Assembly (NCBI GenBank): GCA_902385255.1
Contig: CABMEV010000011.1
Location: 1-64,000, forward strand
Length of the DNA stretch: 64,000 nucleotides
Direction: 5' to 3'
Origin: Candidatus Tiddalikarchaeum anstoanum
GTDB taxonomy: Archaea; Nanobdellota; Nanobdellia; Tiddalikarchaeales; Tiddalikarchaeaceae
In this document: piece by piece, positions 48,201-57,008 of the stretch
Layout of the letters: each line of letters begins with the position of its first letter
Position numbering within the stretch: the stretch's first letter is position 1
The notes under the pieces: generated by a model
What the model saw: only the letters and a program-made list of their open reading frames with translations
Databases searched by the model: none
Told to the model about the DNA's origin: nothing
Made by a program: the position numbers and the translations under genes

Positions 48201-48345
48201 CTGAAGAAGTAGTTAATGCCGAACCTGCTGATTCCTGAAGCCTTGTCTGCACATTATTAATCCATAAAAAAGAAGCTGCAAAAGCAATAATAGTCATTAG
48301 AACAAGCAAGGATGTTGCAATAATAGGAGTAATCGCTTTACGCAT
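45280..48345 (-). CDS. Pilin-like N-terminus surface protein with two lectin-like modules and BNR/Asp-box propeller-like region
   Basis: MRKAITPIIATSLLVLMTIIAFAASFLWINNVQ (archaeal pilin/archaellin-type N-term); NPGFEDGFTGW and NPGFENGLTDW modules; four Asp-boxes. Confidence 0.8.
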   Translation of the reverse strand: MRKAITPIIATSLLVLMTIIAFAASFLWINNVQTRLQESAGSALTTSSGISACSRLNIISMRGDGIVVQNSGCEAIQKVTLIIDGQLTSYDLTTPLLPGSATTITYTSLAPSESHCVKALLNDGTSSQTCSSALRNTQESGYGATTCTNLMSIEEPGNLVSNPGFEDGFTGWNYNNKTVGDIIMINTTFSKSGSNSVYLAAFNLSENEPVIIGKEGIPDTASYLSFSIFGAKNITASDSAVFVDVFYNMTDGQDQNAMFYVFYTNPSFALCGEHPNGPNSYARCIKANENSWNTYEFNPLQDLFDYTGYDATGMPSTIYIGAMKGGSAYLDDIRLSTQTPQSYCDSNSDSVADGWCVSGSCVNFDSKCSSGYMVDWSGSASFQPTDTYTCGCSEPSQNTVLNPGFENGLTDWGQTGEIPAPATLETVSGGHTGKALHLADSGFSFSGSPPVGAGQNITGDEIKFWIKGALAGPMTAALTIVQYLTSDPGATSLYYAIYQNGLSSMCTPSSNIICIDGLTDNDWNEVTLHPDAEAETRLGINPSLYSKRLYIGVINTDFLIDDVFIGESSNGKYCDSNSNSLADGVCNTGLCRPYVFTGISVPLQSFWNNTATFSANYLSIPPLDSCNLYLNDTSYSMTINPENVTFSGKISSGVYEAKISCTSQGFSYNSSTLAFETSNWDDIKTITSDAYHASNNAFVAANDSNVYLTWADNRDGNTKTYFENSLDSGGTFNQSVTNVSGANYWNPTEMLMSGNRIHLLMASAYMNSSNGINWNPYFNIGGGSDLFADGNNIYIPWGNFYTLFVENSSNNGVTWGTLSNTTNILVNNPNIAAKGDNVYVVFSTDYNTYPKKFYFMKSSDKGLNWTVPVNLFYNNMNQTNPAITVLDNNDVYISWSEQYIIVNQDRDEYRSILFYSKSSDNGATWSANQTFTQSEGYCDTPYMVAAGTDVHVTYRCSRSVYYTKLPEGGMTQVYYGDVSNSNGDVASPAMAVYNDKMYFIWTERATQSSNRVVKYRRYYPQ

Positions 48346-48387
48346 GATAAATTATTAAATTTTTCAACAATTTAAAAACTTTAAGTT

Positions 48388-49290
48388 TTATTTTTTAATC
48401 ACGCCAACCAGTCTTAATCCTTTGGATTCAGGGTATAATATTAATGTCTTATCCTCAGGGAATACTGTTTTCTTTCCTAACTTGACTGTGAATGGGTTAA
48501 GTGATGTTATTTCACCGTTTATTATCCTGAGGCCGTTTGCAATCATTATATTCATTCCGGTTTTTATCTCATCCTTGAAGTACTCCGCTTTCGAAAAAGT
48601 TCCTGATATAATATCGCTCTCTTCAAGTGTGGAATCTGTTATTATTGAGCCTCTGACTAAATCTTCAGGCGTGCAGTTTGCGAGCGCGAGACCCACCCTG
48701 TTCTTCGCATTTAAGACTTTATAATCAACATCCATGCATTGTATGCTCTTTATGTTTACAAGCCTCTTATTCGGGTATAATGAGTACTGCATTCTTGCTT
48801 TTATTTCTCCTCCTGTAACGAATCCGAGGACTACTAATCCTACTCCTTTCACGTTAAAGTAAGTGTCAATCTCAACCATTGTCTTGTCTAATATTTTCGG
48901 CTTCTCAGTCATTAATCTCTCTTTCAGTGTGACTAAATCCTGCGTTGATGAGTAATGTATTATTTCAAAGCCAGTGTTTAACTTGTTAACTTGGTCTAGT
49001 AATAATGGGTCGTTTTTCACTAGCAGTAACCCTTTACGCTCCAATAATTTCGTGCCGATTATCAGTTCTCCAAGCTCTTTGCTGATAGCTGCAACTTCAA
49101 TTACCACTATGTCAGATAAGTGTATTACTGCTGTTATTGTCTGAATCTTATTATTCAAAGGCATTATAGTTGTTAACACCATGTCCCCCTTAGTGTAATG
49201 GTTAAACGCTAGGTCTGACTCTGCAGCGCCTGTTCCAAGCATCTTAAATGTTTCTTTTGTTCCGAAAAATCCGCAGTTTACATTATTCAT
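48388..49290 (-). CDS. EF-Tu/SelB-like translational GTPase homologue with degenerate G domain
   Basis: Domain-II-like region VEIDTYFNVKGVGLVVLGFVTGGEIKARMQYSLYPNKRLVNIKSIQCMDVDYKVLNAKNRVGLALANCTPEDLVRGSII; N-terminus GFFGTKETFKML lacks GxxxxGK[ST]. Confidence 0.7.
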   Translation of the reverse strand: MNNVNCGFFGTKETFKMLGTGAAESDLAFNHYTKGDMVLTTIMPLNNKIQTITAVIHLSDIVVIEVAAISKELGELIIGTKLLERKGLLLVKNDPLLLDQVNKLNTGFEIIHYSSTQDLVTLKERLMTEKPKILDKTMVEIDTYFNVKGVGLVVLGFVTGGEIKARMQYSLYPNKRLVNIKSIQCMDVDYKVLNAKNRVGLALANCTPEDLVRGSIITDSTLEESDIISGTFSKAEYFKDEIKTGMNIMIANGLRIINGEITSLNPFTVKLGKKTVFPEDKTLILYPESKGLRLVGVIKK

Positions 49291-49297
49291 TTTTTTT

Positions 49298-50266
49298 TCA
49301 CGGCCTTAATCTTTTTTTCAAGTCTTCAACTATTGGCACGTTCATCGGGTCAACACCTGTCTTTTTTGCATACAAGTAAGACACCCAATCTGCCAATAAC
49401 ATGCCATATACTAGTTTTGCTAATCTGTTTTTTCCTTCAAGTTTTAATTCTATTATGTTTAATCCTTTTTCCCTGAATATGTCAGTAACTACTGCGAATC
49501 TTTTCTTGACTCGGATATAGTCTTCGCTGTCAGTCACCATTATTATTGTAAACTTGTTGGAGGTGTTTCCGAACCCGTTTATCTCATTATGGTTGAATTC
49601 AGGATATACATTATAGAATGCAGGTGTTTTCGCGTTCTCGTTGAAGCTTATCTTCCACTTATACCCTACTGCGTCATTCCTGCTGGATACGTAGATTATC
49701 GGAGTCCCTTCCAAGTTCTCCATTGTTTTATTCGCTTCTTTTTCAAAGTCAGTCCATACTATATTATCCACTTGTTTTCCTTCCTTCTCAATGTCGAATT
49801 TTACAATGTTAGAATTTGTCAGGATATTTATTATCGGCAGCGCCTGGTACGCGAATGCAAGCCTTGGCTGAAGACCTGTCGGCACAATGATTAATTGGTT
49901 GTTGTTCTTTTTTGACAATTCTGCAAGTTTCCCGCCTGAACATATTACTGCAACGTTCTTCGTCTTCTTTACTGCCTGCTCGTATGCGGATATTGTTTCT
50001 TCAGTGTTTCCTGAATATGATATGCATATGCACAGCCACGTATTGTCAACGTAGTCTGGCAGCAAGTAATCCTTTAATACTGTAATTCTGAGATTTGGGT
50101 AGAATATAGTCCTGACAAAGTCGCCTGCAAGTGCGCTTCCTCCCATGCCGCAGACTATGACATTTTTAATGTCCTCGAATTTTATGTTTGCGCCTAATTT
50201 TTTTGCCTCATTGAATTGTTTGTCAAAATCTAATAGTATTTTTTTGAATTCGTCAGGTTTTTCCAT
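49298..50266 (-). CDS. Bifunctional phosphoglucose/phosphomannose isomerase
   Basis: VCGMGGSALAGDFVRTIF, CISYSGNTEETISAYEQA, EFNHNEINGF. Confidence 0.92.
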   Translation of the reverse strand: MEKPDEFKKILLDFDKQFNEAKKLGANIKFEDIKNVIVCGMGGSALAGDFVRTIFYPNLRITVLKDYLLPDYVDNTWLCICISYSGNTEETISAYEQAVKKTKNVAVICSGGKLAELSKKNNNQLIIVPTGLQPRLAFAYQALPIINILTNSNIVKFDIEKEGKQVDNIVWTDFEKEANKTMENLEGTPIIYVSSRNDAVGYKWKISFNENAKTPAFYNVYPEFNHNEINGFGNTSNKFTIIMVTDSEDYIRVKKRFAVVTDIFREKGLNIIELKLEGKNRLAKLVYGMLLADWVSYLYAKKTGVDPMNVPIVEDLKKRLRP

Positions 50267-50294
50267 AAAGTGGTATTTGAATTAGTTGCTTATT

Positions 50295-52478
50295 TTAAAT
50301 TCTTGCTTTTCTGATAAGCAGGCTGTTTGTTACAACAGTAACACTTGACAGGCTCATTGCTATTCCTGCAATTACAGGGTTTAATAATATCCCAAATGAA
50401 GGGTATAGTATGCCTCCTGCTAGGGGGATGCATAGTATATTGTAAAAGAATGCCCAGAATAAGTTCTGTCTTATCTTGTTGAATGTAATCTCTCCAAGGT
50501 GTAATGCTCTCACGACATCGAATACGCTGCTTTTAACCAATACGATATTTCCAGCTTCTATTGCCACGTCAGTGCCGCTTCCAAGCGCTATTCCTATGTC
50601 TGACTGCGTTAATGCCACTGCGTCATTTACTCCGTCGCCAACCATTATTACAGTACTGCCTTCTTTTTGCAGTCTCTTTATTGCTTCGCCTTTCTTGTCA
50701 GGCAAAACATGGGCGAGTACGTGGTTTATGCCGAGATTGTTAGCTACGGCTTTTGCGCTTCTCTCATTATCACCTGTTATCATATAAATAGTGTAGCCTG
50801 CTCTTTTCAGAACGGATATTGCTTCTTTGCTTTCGCTTTTTATCTCGTCGCTCACGCTTATTAGTCCGGCTATTTTTTTGTCAACCGCTACGTATATTAT
50901 AGTTTCACCTTTATGCTCCGCCGTCATTGCATCATTATCAATTATGGATGTGTCAGCATTATTAATCTGCATGAGTGCAGCGTTTCCGAGCGTAAGTTTC
51001 TGCGTCTTGTATAATGCTATTATTCCCATGCCTGGAACATTTTCAAAATGAGTTACGGTGAATAATTCTATTTTTTCTTCCTTGCATTTTTTAATTATGG
51101 CTTTTGCTATTGGGTGTTCGCTGTTATGCTCTAAGCTTCCTGCAATTCTAAGAATGTCGCCCTCGCTAAATCCTGCGTAGGAGTATACTTTGTTCACGAT
51201 AGGCTCCCCTTTTGTTAACGTGCCTGTCTTGTCGAATACTATAATTTTTGCCTTGTTTATTTTCTCGAGGCTTTCAGCGTCCTTGATTAAGATTCCGTTT
51301 TCTGCACCTTTTCCTGTTCCAACCATTATAGCAGTCGGCGTTGCAAGGCCAAGGGCGCACGGGCATGAGATGACTAGTACTGTTATGAATATCTTTGTTG
51401 CAAAGTATAATGATTGTCCAAGCACGAGCCATATTATTGCACTAAATAGTCCGGCTATTAATACGGAAGGGACGAATATTGAGCTTATCTTGTCTGCCAT
51501 TCTTTGAATTGGTGCTTTACTGGCCTGCGCTTCGCCAACCATCCTGACTATCTGGTTTAACAATGTCTCGCTGCCTATTTTTACGGCTTTGAATGTGAAT
51601 GTTCCGCTCTTGTTTATTGTGCCGCCGATGACTGAATCCCCTTTTTTCTTGTCTATAGGAAGGCTTTCTCCTGTTATCATTGATTCATCAATGCTGCTGT
51701 ATCCGTCAATTATTACTCCGTCAACAGGCAGTTTCTGCCCTGGCTTTATGATTATTAATTCTCCTTTTTTGATTTCTCCAATTTTGATTGTTATTTCTTT
51801 GCCGTTTCTTATCACGACTGCTTTTGACGGCTGAAGTTCTAATAATTTTTTGATTGCGTCTCCGCTTCTTCTTTTGGCAACGGCTTCGAAGTATTCTCCA
51901 AGCGCTATGAAGAATAATAATAAGCCTGCAGTTTCGAAATAAGATTCCTCTGATAATTTCAAGAATATGTTGAGGACGCTGTAAATGTATGCAGCCCCTG
52001 TTCCTAACGCAACAAGAGTTTCCATGCTTGCACTTTTTGCCTTGACTACTGAATTGAACCCGTTTATGTAAAAGTTTCTGTTAAATGCCACTATAAATGT
52101 TGCGAGTATTAGTTGAAGGTAGGAGTTTGTCAAGAAGTCTGGCAGTTTAAGGCCAAGCATTGGACCCATTGTTATTACTGCAAGGGGTATTGCGAGTATG
52201 CCTGTATAGATGAGGCTTTGCTGCATTTTTTGAATGTTATCTTCGTGCATATGCATGTGGTCTTCATTGGACATCTCTTGCATTACGTGATATCCCAAAC
52301 TTGTTATTATTTCATATGCTTTTTTCAGGTCAGCTTCATTGTTATATTCTATTATTGCATTATCTCCTGCGAAGTTAACATTTATTTTGATGCCGCTGCC
52401 TAATTTGTTTATTGATTTTTCTATGTTTAATGCGCAGCTTGCACAGTGCATTCCGCTTATTTTCACATTAATTTTCAT
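50295..52478 (-). CDS. copA: Copper-type P1B ATPase
   Basis: HMA GMHCASC; CPCALGLATPTA; DKTGTLTKG; GDGVNDAVAL. Confidence 0.94.
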   Translation of the reverse strand: MKINVKISGMHCASCALNIEKSINKLGSGIKINVNFAGDNAIIEYNNEADLKKAYEIITSLGYHVMQEMSNEDHMHMHEDNIQKMQQSLIYTGILAIPLAVITMGPMLGLKLPDFLTNSYLQLILATFIVAFNRNFYINGFNSVVKAKSASMETLVALGTGAAYIYSVLNIFLKLSEESYFETAGLLLFFIALGEYFEAVAKRRSGDAIKKLLELQPSKAVVIRNGKEITIKIGEIKKGELIIIKPGQKLPVDGVIIDGYSSIDESMITGESLPIDKKKGDSVIGGTINKSGTFTFKAVKIGSETLLNQIVRMVGEAQASKAPIQRMADKISSIFVPSVLIAGLFSAIIWLVLGQSLYFATKIFITVLVISCPCALGLATPTAIMVGTGKGAENGILIKDAESLEKINKAKIIVFDKTGTLTKGEPIVNKVYSYAGFSEGDILRIAGSLEHNSEHPIAKAIIKKCKEEKIELFTVTHFENVPGMGIIALYKTQKLTLGNAALMQINNADTSIIDNDAMTAEHKGETIIYVAVDKKIAGLISVSDEIKSESKEAISVLKRAGYTIYMITGDNERSAKAVANNLGINHVLAHVLPDKKGEAIKRLQKEGSTVIMVGDGVNDAVALTQSDIGIALGSGTDVAIEAGNIVLVKSSVFDVVRALHLGEITFNKIRQNLFWAFFYNILCIPLAGGILYPSFGILLNPVIAGIAMSLSSVTVVTNSLLIRKARI

Positions 52479-52481
52479 AGT

Positions 52482-53132
52482 TTAGCCTTGTATTATATTC
52501 GCTTCATACGTATTAAATATGTCTAAATTCAGTATTTCACTTGTAGATGTCATATTGGTTTCGTACTGTATTTGAAAAATATTCGGGGATACGAAATAAA
52601 CATTATCCACGCCGTTAATTGCTTTTAATTCATCCATTATTAAAGACGCGTGGCCGGAGCATGGAATCTCGACTTTTAATGTTATATTTTGAGCATTAAC
52701 CAAATAGCCTGCTTTTACGCTGTTAATATTGGCTGCAAAGGGGAATACGACATTGAACATCAAAAAGTTGACTAAAATCGTTATTGAATACAATATTGCA
52801 AGGTATTTCCATGAGCTTTTAATCCCGGCAAAGGACAGTGAATCATTTCTTTTCAGGTATAATGCTGCGGATAGTGTTGCAAACCCGAATGATATTATTA
52901 TCAGGCTGTTAAAGAATATTGGCGATGACATTATTGGCTTTAGGAGAGCTGTGGCGGTAGTTATGCCCAGAATGCTGAAAATTAGGAAAGCTATGCATCC
53001 AGTGTGGGGAAGGAGCCCGTAAAGTACTCCTTCAATTATTCCTGCCTTTTTATGCAGTTTTACTTTTTTATTATTGCAGCAGGCTGGTTTTTTTTTCATC
53101 CACATATTATAGCTATTCATTCTTATAAACAT
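52482..53132 (-). CDS. Membrane protein with C-terminal HMA-like domain (metal-handling partner of CopA)
   Basis: Four TM-like segments; C-terminal VEIPCSGHASLIMDELKAINGVDNVYFVSPNIFQIQYETN resembles an HMA fold; 3 nt upstream of copA. Confidence 0.6.
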   Translation of the reverse strand: MFIRMNSYNMWMKKKPACCNNKKVKLHKKAGIIEGVLYGLLPHTGCIAFLIFSILGITTATALLKPIMSSPIFFNSLIIISFGFATLSAALYLKRNDSLSFAGIKSSWKYLAILYSITILVNFLMFNVVFPFAANINSVKAGYLVNAQNITLKVEIPCSGHASLIMDELKAINGVDNVYFVSPNIFQIQYETNMTSTSEILNLDIFNTYEANIIQG

Positions 53133-53148
53133 TGCTCAAAAAGTTTAT

Positions 53149-53166
53149 AATTAACGATTGTTAATT
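53149..53166. promoter_or_regulatory. Inverted repeat over TATA-like element in the copA/isc divergent promoter
   Basis: AATTAAC-GATT-GTTAATT, 7-bp arms, overlapping TTTATAAT; 11 nt before the ORF start at 53177. Confidence 0.55.
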
Positions 53167-53176
53167 TTAAGCTGTT

Positions 53177-53479
53177 ATGTTTAGGACTCATTGCGAGAAA
53201 GCATTATGGAAGACTCTGCCTTCTATCAGAAGGGAATTAGTGTCATACTTGGTTAAGGATAAGGGGATTGAAAGGAAAAAAGTTGCCAGGATAATGGGTC
53301 TTACAGAGCCTGCGCTCTGCCAGTATTTGAAAAACAAGAGGGGAAGTGTTAGATTCTCAAAAGAGCAGAAAAAGGCGATAATGAAAGTTGGGGAGGAATT
53401 GTCAAAAGAGAAAATTGGGAAAAATGTTTTCATGAACAGGATTTGCGATTTGTGCAAAATTATGAGGATGGGATGCTAG
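53177..53479 (+). CDS. HTH transcriptional regulator with C-terminal Cys motif
   Basis: LPSIRRELVSYLVKDKGIERKKVARIMGLTEPALCQYLKNKRG HTH; C-terminal CDLCKIMRMGC; abuts iscS. Confidence 0.8.
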   Translation: MFRTHCEKALWKTLPSIRRELVSYLVKDKGIERKKVARIMGLTEPALCQYLKNKRGSVRFSKEQKKAIMKVGEELSKEKIGKNVFMNRICDLCKIMRMGC

Positions 53480-54622
53480 ATGGAAGTTTACCTGGATAAC
53501 GGGGCGTCGACAAAAACAGATATTAAAGTAGTCAAGGCTATGAATCCTTATTTTACAAAGTATTATGGCAATGCGTCATCAGCCCACAGTTTCGGTTTGG
53601 CTGCAAGAAAAGCGGTTGAAAAAAGCAGGAGTATAATTTCTAAAAAAATAGGTGCAGAACCCAATGAGTTAATATTCACTTCAGGAGGGACGGAATCGGA
53701 CAATGCCGCAATTATAGGCGCTGCATTAGCAAATATTGACAAGGGGAATCATATAATTTCATCGAATATAGAGCATCCTGCAGTAATGAATACGTTAAAA
53801 TATCTGGAATCAAAAGGTTTCAAAGTTTCGTATCTTAATGTTGATAGTGACGGATTAGTTAATATTAAGGAGCTTGAATCCGCCATTACGAATAAGACTA
53901 TCCTGATTACTATTATGCATGCGAATAATGAAATAGGGTCAGTGCAGGATATTCAGAAAATAGGCAGGATTGCACGAAGCCGCGGAGTATTATTTCATAC
54001 CGACTCTGTGCAGTCATTCACGAAGGAGGAGATTGATGTTAAAAAACAATTTATTGACCTTGCAAGTTTTTCCAGCCATAAAATACACGGACCTAAAGGA
54101 GTAGGTGCGATGTTTATACGAAAAGGGGTGAATATACTTCCTTTGCTGCATGGCGGAGGCCACGAGTTCAATAAAAGGGCCGGGACTGAGAATGTGTCTG
54201 GAATAGTCGGCTTTGCTAAAGCTGTTGAATTATCCAATGAGAAATATAATACGATTATGAGGAGATTAAGGGATTACGCAATTAATAATATTTTAAAAAT
54301 TAAAAACAGCAGGTTAAACGGTTCTTTTGAAAAAAGGCTGGTTAATAATATTAATGTTTCATTCAAGGGCATAGAGGGAGAAGCAGTATTATCTAGGCTT
54401 GATAACGCGGGAATAATGGTCAGCACTGGCTCTGCGTGTTCTTCTAAGAGCCTTGAGCTAAGCCATGTGCTTAAAGCGATTAATGTGCCTTCGGATTATA
54501 TTCAGGGTTCGATAAGGGTTACGCTCTCCAGGTTTACTTCAAAGAAAGAGATTGATTATTTCATTAATGTTTTGCAAAAAGTTGTGAAAGAGTTGTCGGA
54601 GATGAGTCCTTATGGAGTATAA
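53480..54622 (+). CDS. iscS: Cysteine desulfurase
   Basis: MEVYLDNGASTKTD, TSGGTESDNAAI, SSHKIHGPKGVGAMFI, STGSACSS. Confidence 0.94.
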   Translation: MEVYLDNGASTKTDIKVVKAMNPYFTKYYGNASSAHSFGLAARKAVEKSRSIISKKIGAEPNELIFTSGGTESDNAAIIGAALANIDKGNHIISSNIEHPAVMNTLKYLESKGFKVSYLNVDSDGLVNIKELESAITNKTILITIMHANNEIGSVQDIQKIGRIARSRGVLFHTDSVQSFTKEEIDVKKQFIDLASFSSHKIHGPKGVGAMFIRKGVNILPLLHGGGHEFNKRAGTENVSGIVGFAKAVELSNEKYNTIMRRLRDYAINNILKIKNSRLNGSFEKRLVNNINVSFKGIEGEAVLSRLDNAGIMVSTGSACSSKSLELSHVLKAINVPSDYIQGSIRVTLSRFTSKKEIDYFINVLQKVVKELSEMSPYGV

Positions 54623-54995
54623 TAAGAAGGTTATGAATTTATTTAATCACCCGAAAAACGTCGGCGAGGTTGTTGGTGCGAGCGGTGTCGGACAGGTTGG
54701 AAACCCAGTTTGCGGTGATGTTATGAGAATCTCGATAAAAGTCAAGGATGACCGGATTATTGATATAAAATTTAAGACTATGGGTTGCGTTGCTGCAATA
54801 GCTACGTCCAGTATGGTTACAGAGATGGTTAAAGGAAAGACGATAAAGTATGCTCTTAAGGTTACGAATCTTGATGTTGCAAAAGAATTAGGCGGGCTTC
54901 CTCTTATTAAGATGCATTGTTCCAACTTAGCTGCTGATGCGCTTAAAGAGGCAGTAAAGGATTATCAAAGCAGGAAAGTAAAAATTGATAAATAA
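54612..54995 (+). CDS. iscU: Fe-S cluster scaffold IscU
   Basis: NPVCGDVMRI, GCVAAIATSSMVTEMVKGK, LPLIKMHCSNLAADAL. Confidence 0.94.
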   Translation: MEYNKKVMNLFNHPKNVGEVVGASGVGQVGNPVCGDVMRISIKVKDDRIIDIKFKTMGCVAAIATSSMVTEMVKGKTIKYALKVTNLDVAKELGGLPLIKMHCSNLAADALKEAVKDYQSRKVKIDK

Positions 54996-55017
54996 ACATT
55001 AATTTGCTATTTTAAAC

Positions 55018-55914
55018 ATGGCAGTTTATGATTTTCTAATAATTGGCGGAGGACCTGGTGGTTTATCAGCGTCTATTTATGCCAGCAGGTTTAGGATGAA
55101 TGCTGCTGTCATAACCGAACAATTTGGTGGAGTAATTGTTAATACGCATATTATTGAGAATTATCCTGGATTCTATAACGGTACAGGTATGGAGTTAATG
55201 GCTGTGTTTAAGAAGCAGGTTGAGTTTTACAAAGTGCCGATTATTGAAGAGAGAGTTTTGAATATTTCAAGAGATAATTCTTTGTTTATAGTCAAGACTG
55301 CGGCTAATTCGTATCAGGCAAAAAGTGTCTTAATCGCCACAGGTACGAGCTGGCGCAAATTGGATGTCAAAGGCGCCAAAGAGTTTGAGCATAAAGGTGT
55401 TTCTTACTGCGCATTATGTGATGCTCCGCTTTTCAAGGATAAGGTTGTCGGGGTAGTGGGTGGAAGTGATAGTGCTGCGAAAGAGGCTTTATTGCTGTCT
55501 GAGTATGCCAAGAAAGTCTACATAATCTATCGCGGTGAGAATGTAAGGGCGGAGCCTATTAATGCTGAAAGGGTTAGGAAGAATAAGAAGATAGAGATAA
55601 TAACTAAAACGAACGTTGTCGAAGTCAAGGGCGATGATGTTATTAGAGAGGTAGTTTTCGATACGGGTAAAAGCCTGAAGCTTAACGGGTTATTCATAGA
55701 GATAGGCAGCATTCCTAACAGTTTATTATTGAAGGATCTTGGAGTCAAGGTTGATGACAAGGACCAGATAGTAATAGGTGATGATATGCAGACTAATATT
55801 CCTGGGGTTTTTGCCGCAGGGGATGTTACAATTAATCCTTTCAAGCAGGTAATTACTGCCGCTTATCAGGGTTCTAAGGCTGCGAACAGCGCTTACCAGT
55901 ACTTAAAGAGATAA
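55018..55914 (+). CDS. trxB: Thioredoxin-disulfide reductase
   Basis: IIGGGPGGLSASIYASR, CALCDAPLFKDK (CxxC), VFAAGDVT. Confidence 0.93.
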   Translation: MAVYDFLIIGGGPGGLSASIYASRFRMNAAVITEQFGGVIVNTHIIENYPGFYNGTGMELMAVFKKQVEFYKVPIIEERVLNISRDNSLFIVKTAANSYQAKSVLIATGTSWRKLDVKGAKEFEHKGVSYCALCDAPLFKDKVVGVVGGSDSAAKEALLLSEYAKKVYIIYRGENVRAEPINAERVRKNKKIEIITKTNVVEVKGDDVIREVVFDTGKSLKLNGLFIEIGSIPNSLLLKDLGVKVDDKDQIVIGDDMQTNIPGVFAAGDVTINPFKQVITAAYQGSKAANSAYQYLKR

Positions 55915-55916
55915 GT

Positions 55917-56933
55917 TTAAGGCATGAATTGCAAGCCTAGCTCTTTAAGTGTGTCTATGTGTTTTTCGAAATATTCTCTTGCAGGCTTAAACAGGATTAT
56001 TAATTCTTTTGTTAAAGCGTTCTTTAAATCCAAGGGGTGTAATTTTTTTGACTGGAATACTTTTTCCAGTTCTGCATAATTAGTGAATTCTATGTCTCCT
56101 CCGAACTTTGCCGGCCTCTCTATTTTCATCTTTCCTCTTATTGGGAATATTATTCTCTGGCAAAGCTGCAGTATAGGATTATCTTTAATATCTCCTTCTG
56201 GGCAGTAAGAATTTCTTATCTTGTCAGTGACTGATTTTTCAGAGTCATACACTTTTATGATAGAATCAGGTATTGATGAACTCATCTTTACTTCAGGTCC
56301 TTTGAGCGAGCATATTAAAGGCAGCATTAATTCAGTTCTGGGTTTATAGCCTATTTTAGGCAGATATTCTCTTGCGAGCGCCATTATATGCCTTTGGTCA
56401 ACTCCGCCCCATTGCATATCAACTTCCAAGTATTGTTCATCAAGAGCCTGCATTATTGGATAGATTAGTTCTGAAACTTTCGGGTCTTTCATTCGTGTAA
56501 CTTCACTTGCCGCCCTTGTTGCCCTCGTTATTGTTACCATCGTGCTTATCTTAAGGAGGTCTAATTCGTAATTCTTGCTTAACTGGTAGCTTGAACCTGT
56601 TATGAAATTAGGTTTTTCACTCCATGGAAGGGCGAGTTCTATGCATTTCTTAGTGAACTCTGCTCTCTTATCTATCTGCTCCCAGGGCGCTTTCTGGTCG
56701 TCCAGTGCAGCGTGAATATCAGCTATTAAGATTACAGGCTTCACTCCTGCTTTTTGCAGGTCGAATATTTTAGATAATGACATGGCATGGCCCATATGAA
56801 GGGCTCCTGTCGGTGCTCTTCCCCAGTAAGCTTTTATTGCTTTGCCTGAGTCTATTTTCTGCCTTAATTCGTCCTCGCCGATTATTTCAATAGTATTTTT
56901 TTTGATTAATTCTAGTTTTTGATCAGTATTCAT
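55917..56933 (-). CDS. tyrS: Tyrosyl-tRNA synthetase (archaeal type)
   Basis: AYWGRAPTGALHMGHAMSLSKI, QALDEQYLEVDMQWGGVDQRHIMALA, KMSSS. Confidence 0.94.
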   Translation of the reverse strand: MNTDQKLELIKKNTIEIIGEDELRQKIDSGKAIKAYWGRAPTGALHMGHAMSLSKIFDLQKAGVKPVILIADIHAALDDQKAPWEQIDKRAEFTKKCIELALPWSEKPNFITGSSYQLSKNYELDLLKISTMVTITRATRAASEVTRMKDPKVSELIYPIMQALDEQYLEVDMQWGGVDQRHIMALAREYLPKIGYKPRTELMLPLICSLKGPEVKMSSSIPDSIIKVYDSEKSVTDKIRNSYCPEGDIKDNPILQLCQRIIFPIRGKMKIERPAKFGGDIEFTNYAELEKVFQSKKLHPLDLKNALTKELIILFKPAREYFEKHIDTLKELGLQFMP

Positions 56934-57008
56934 GAATAGATTGAAAACTGGCTGATATTTATTAAGCTTTAGTACTATTTTTAAATATTGAATAAGTAGT
57001 ATATTCTT

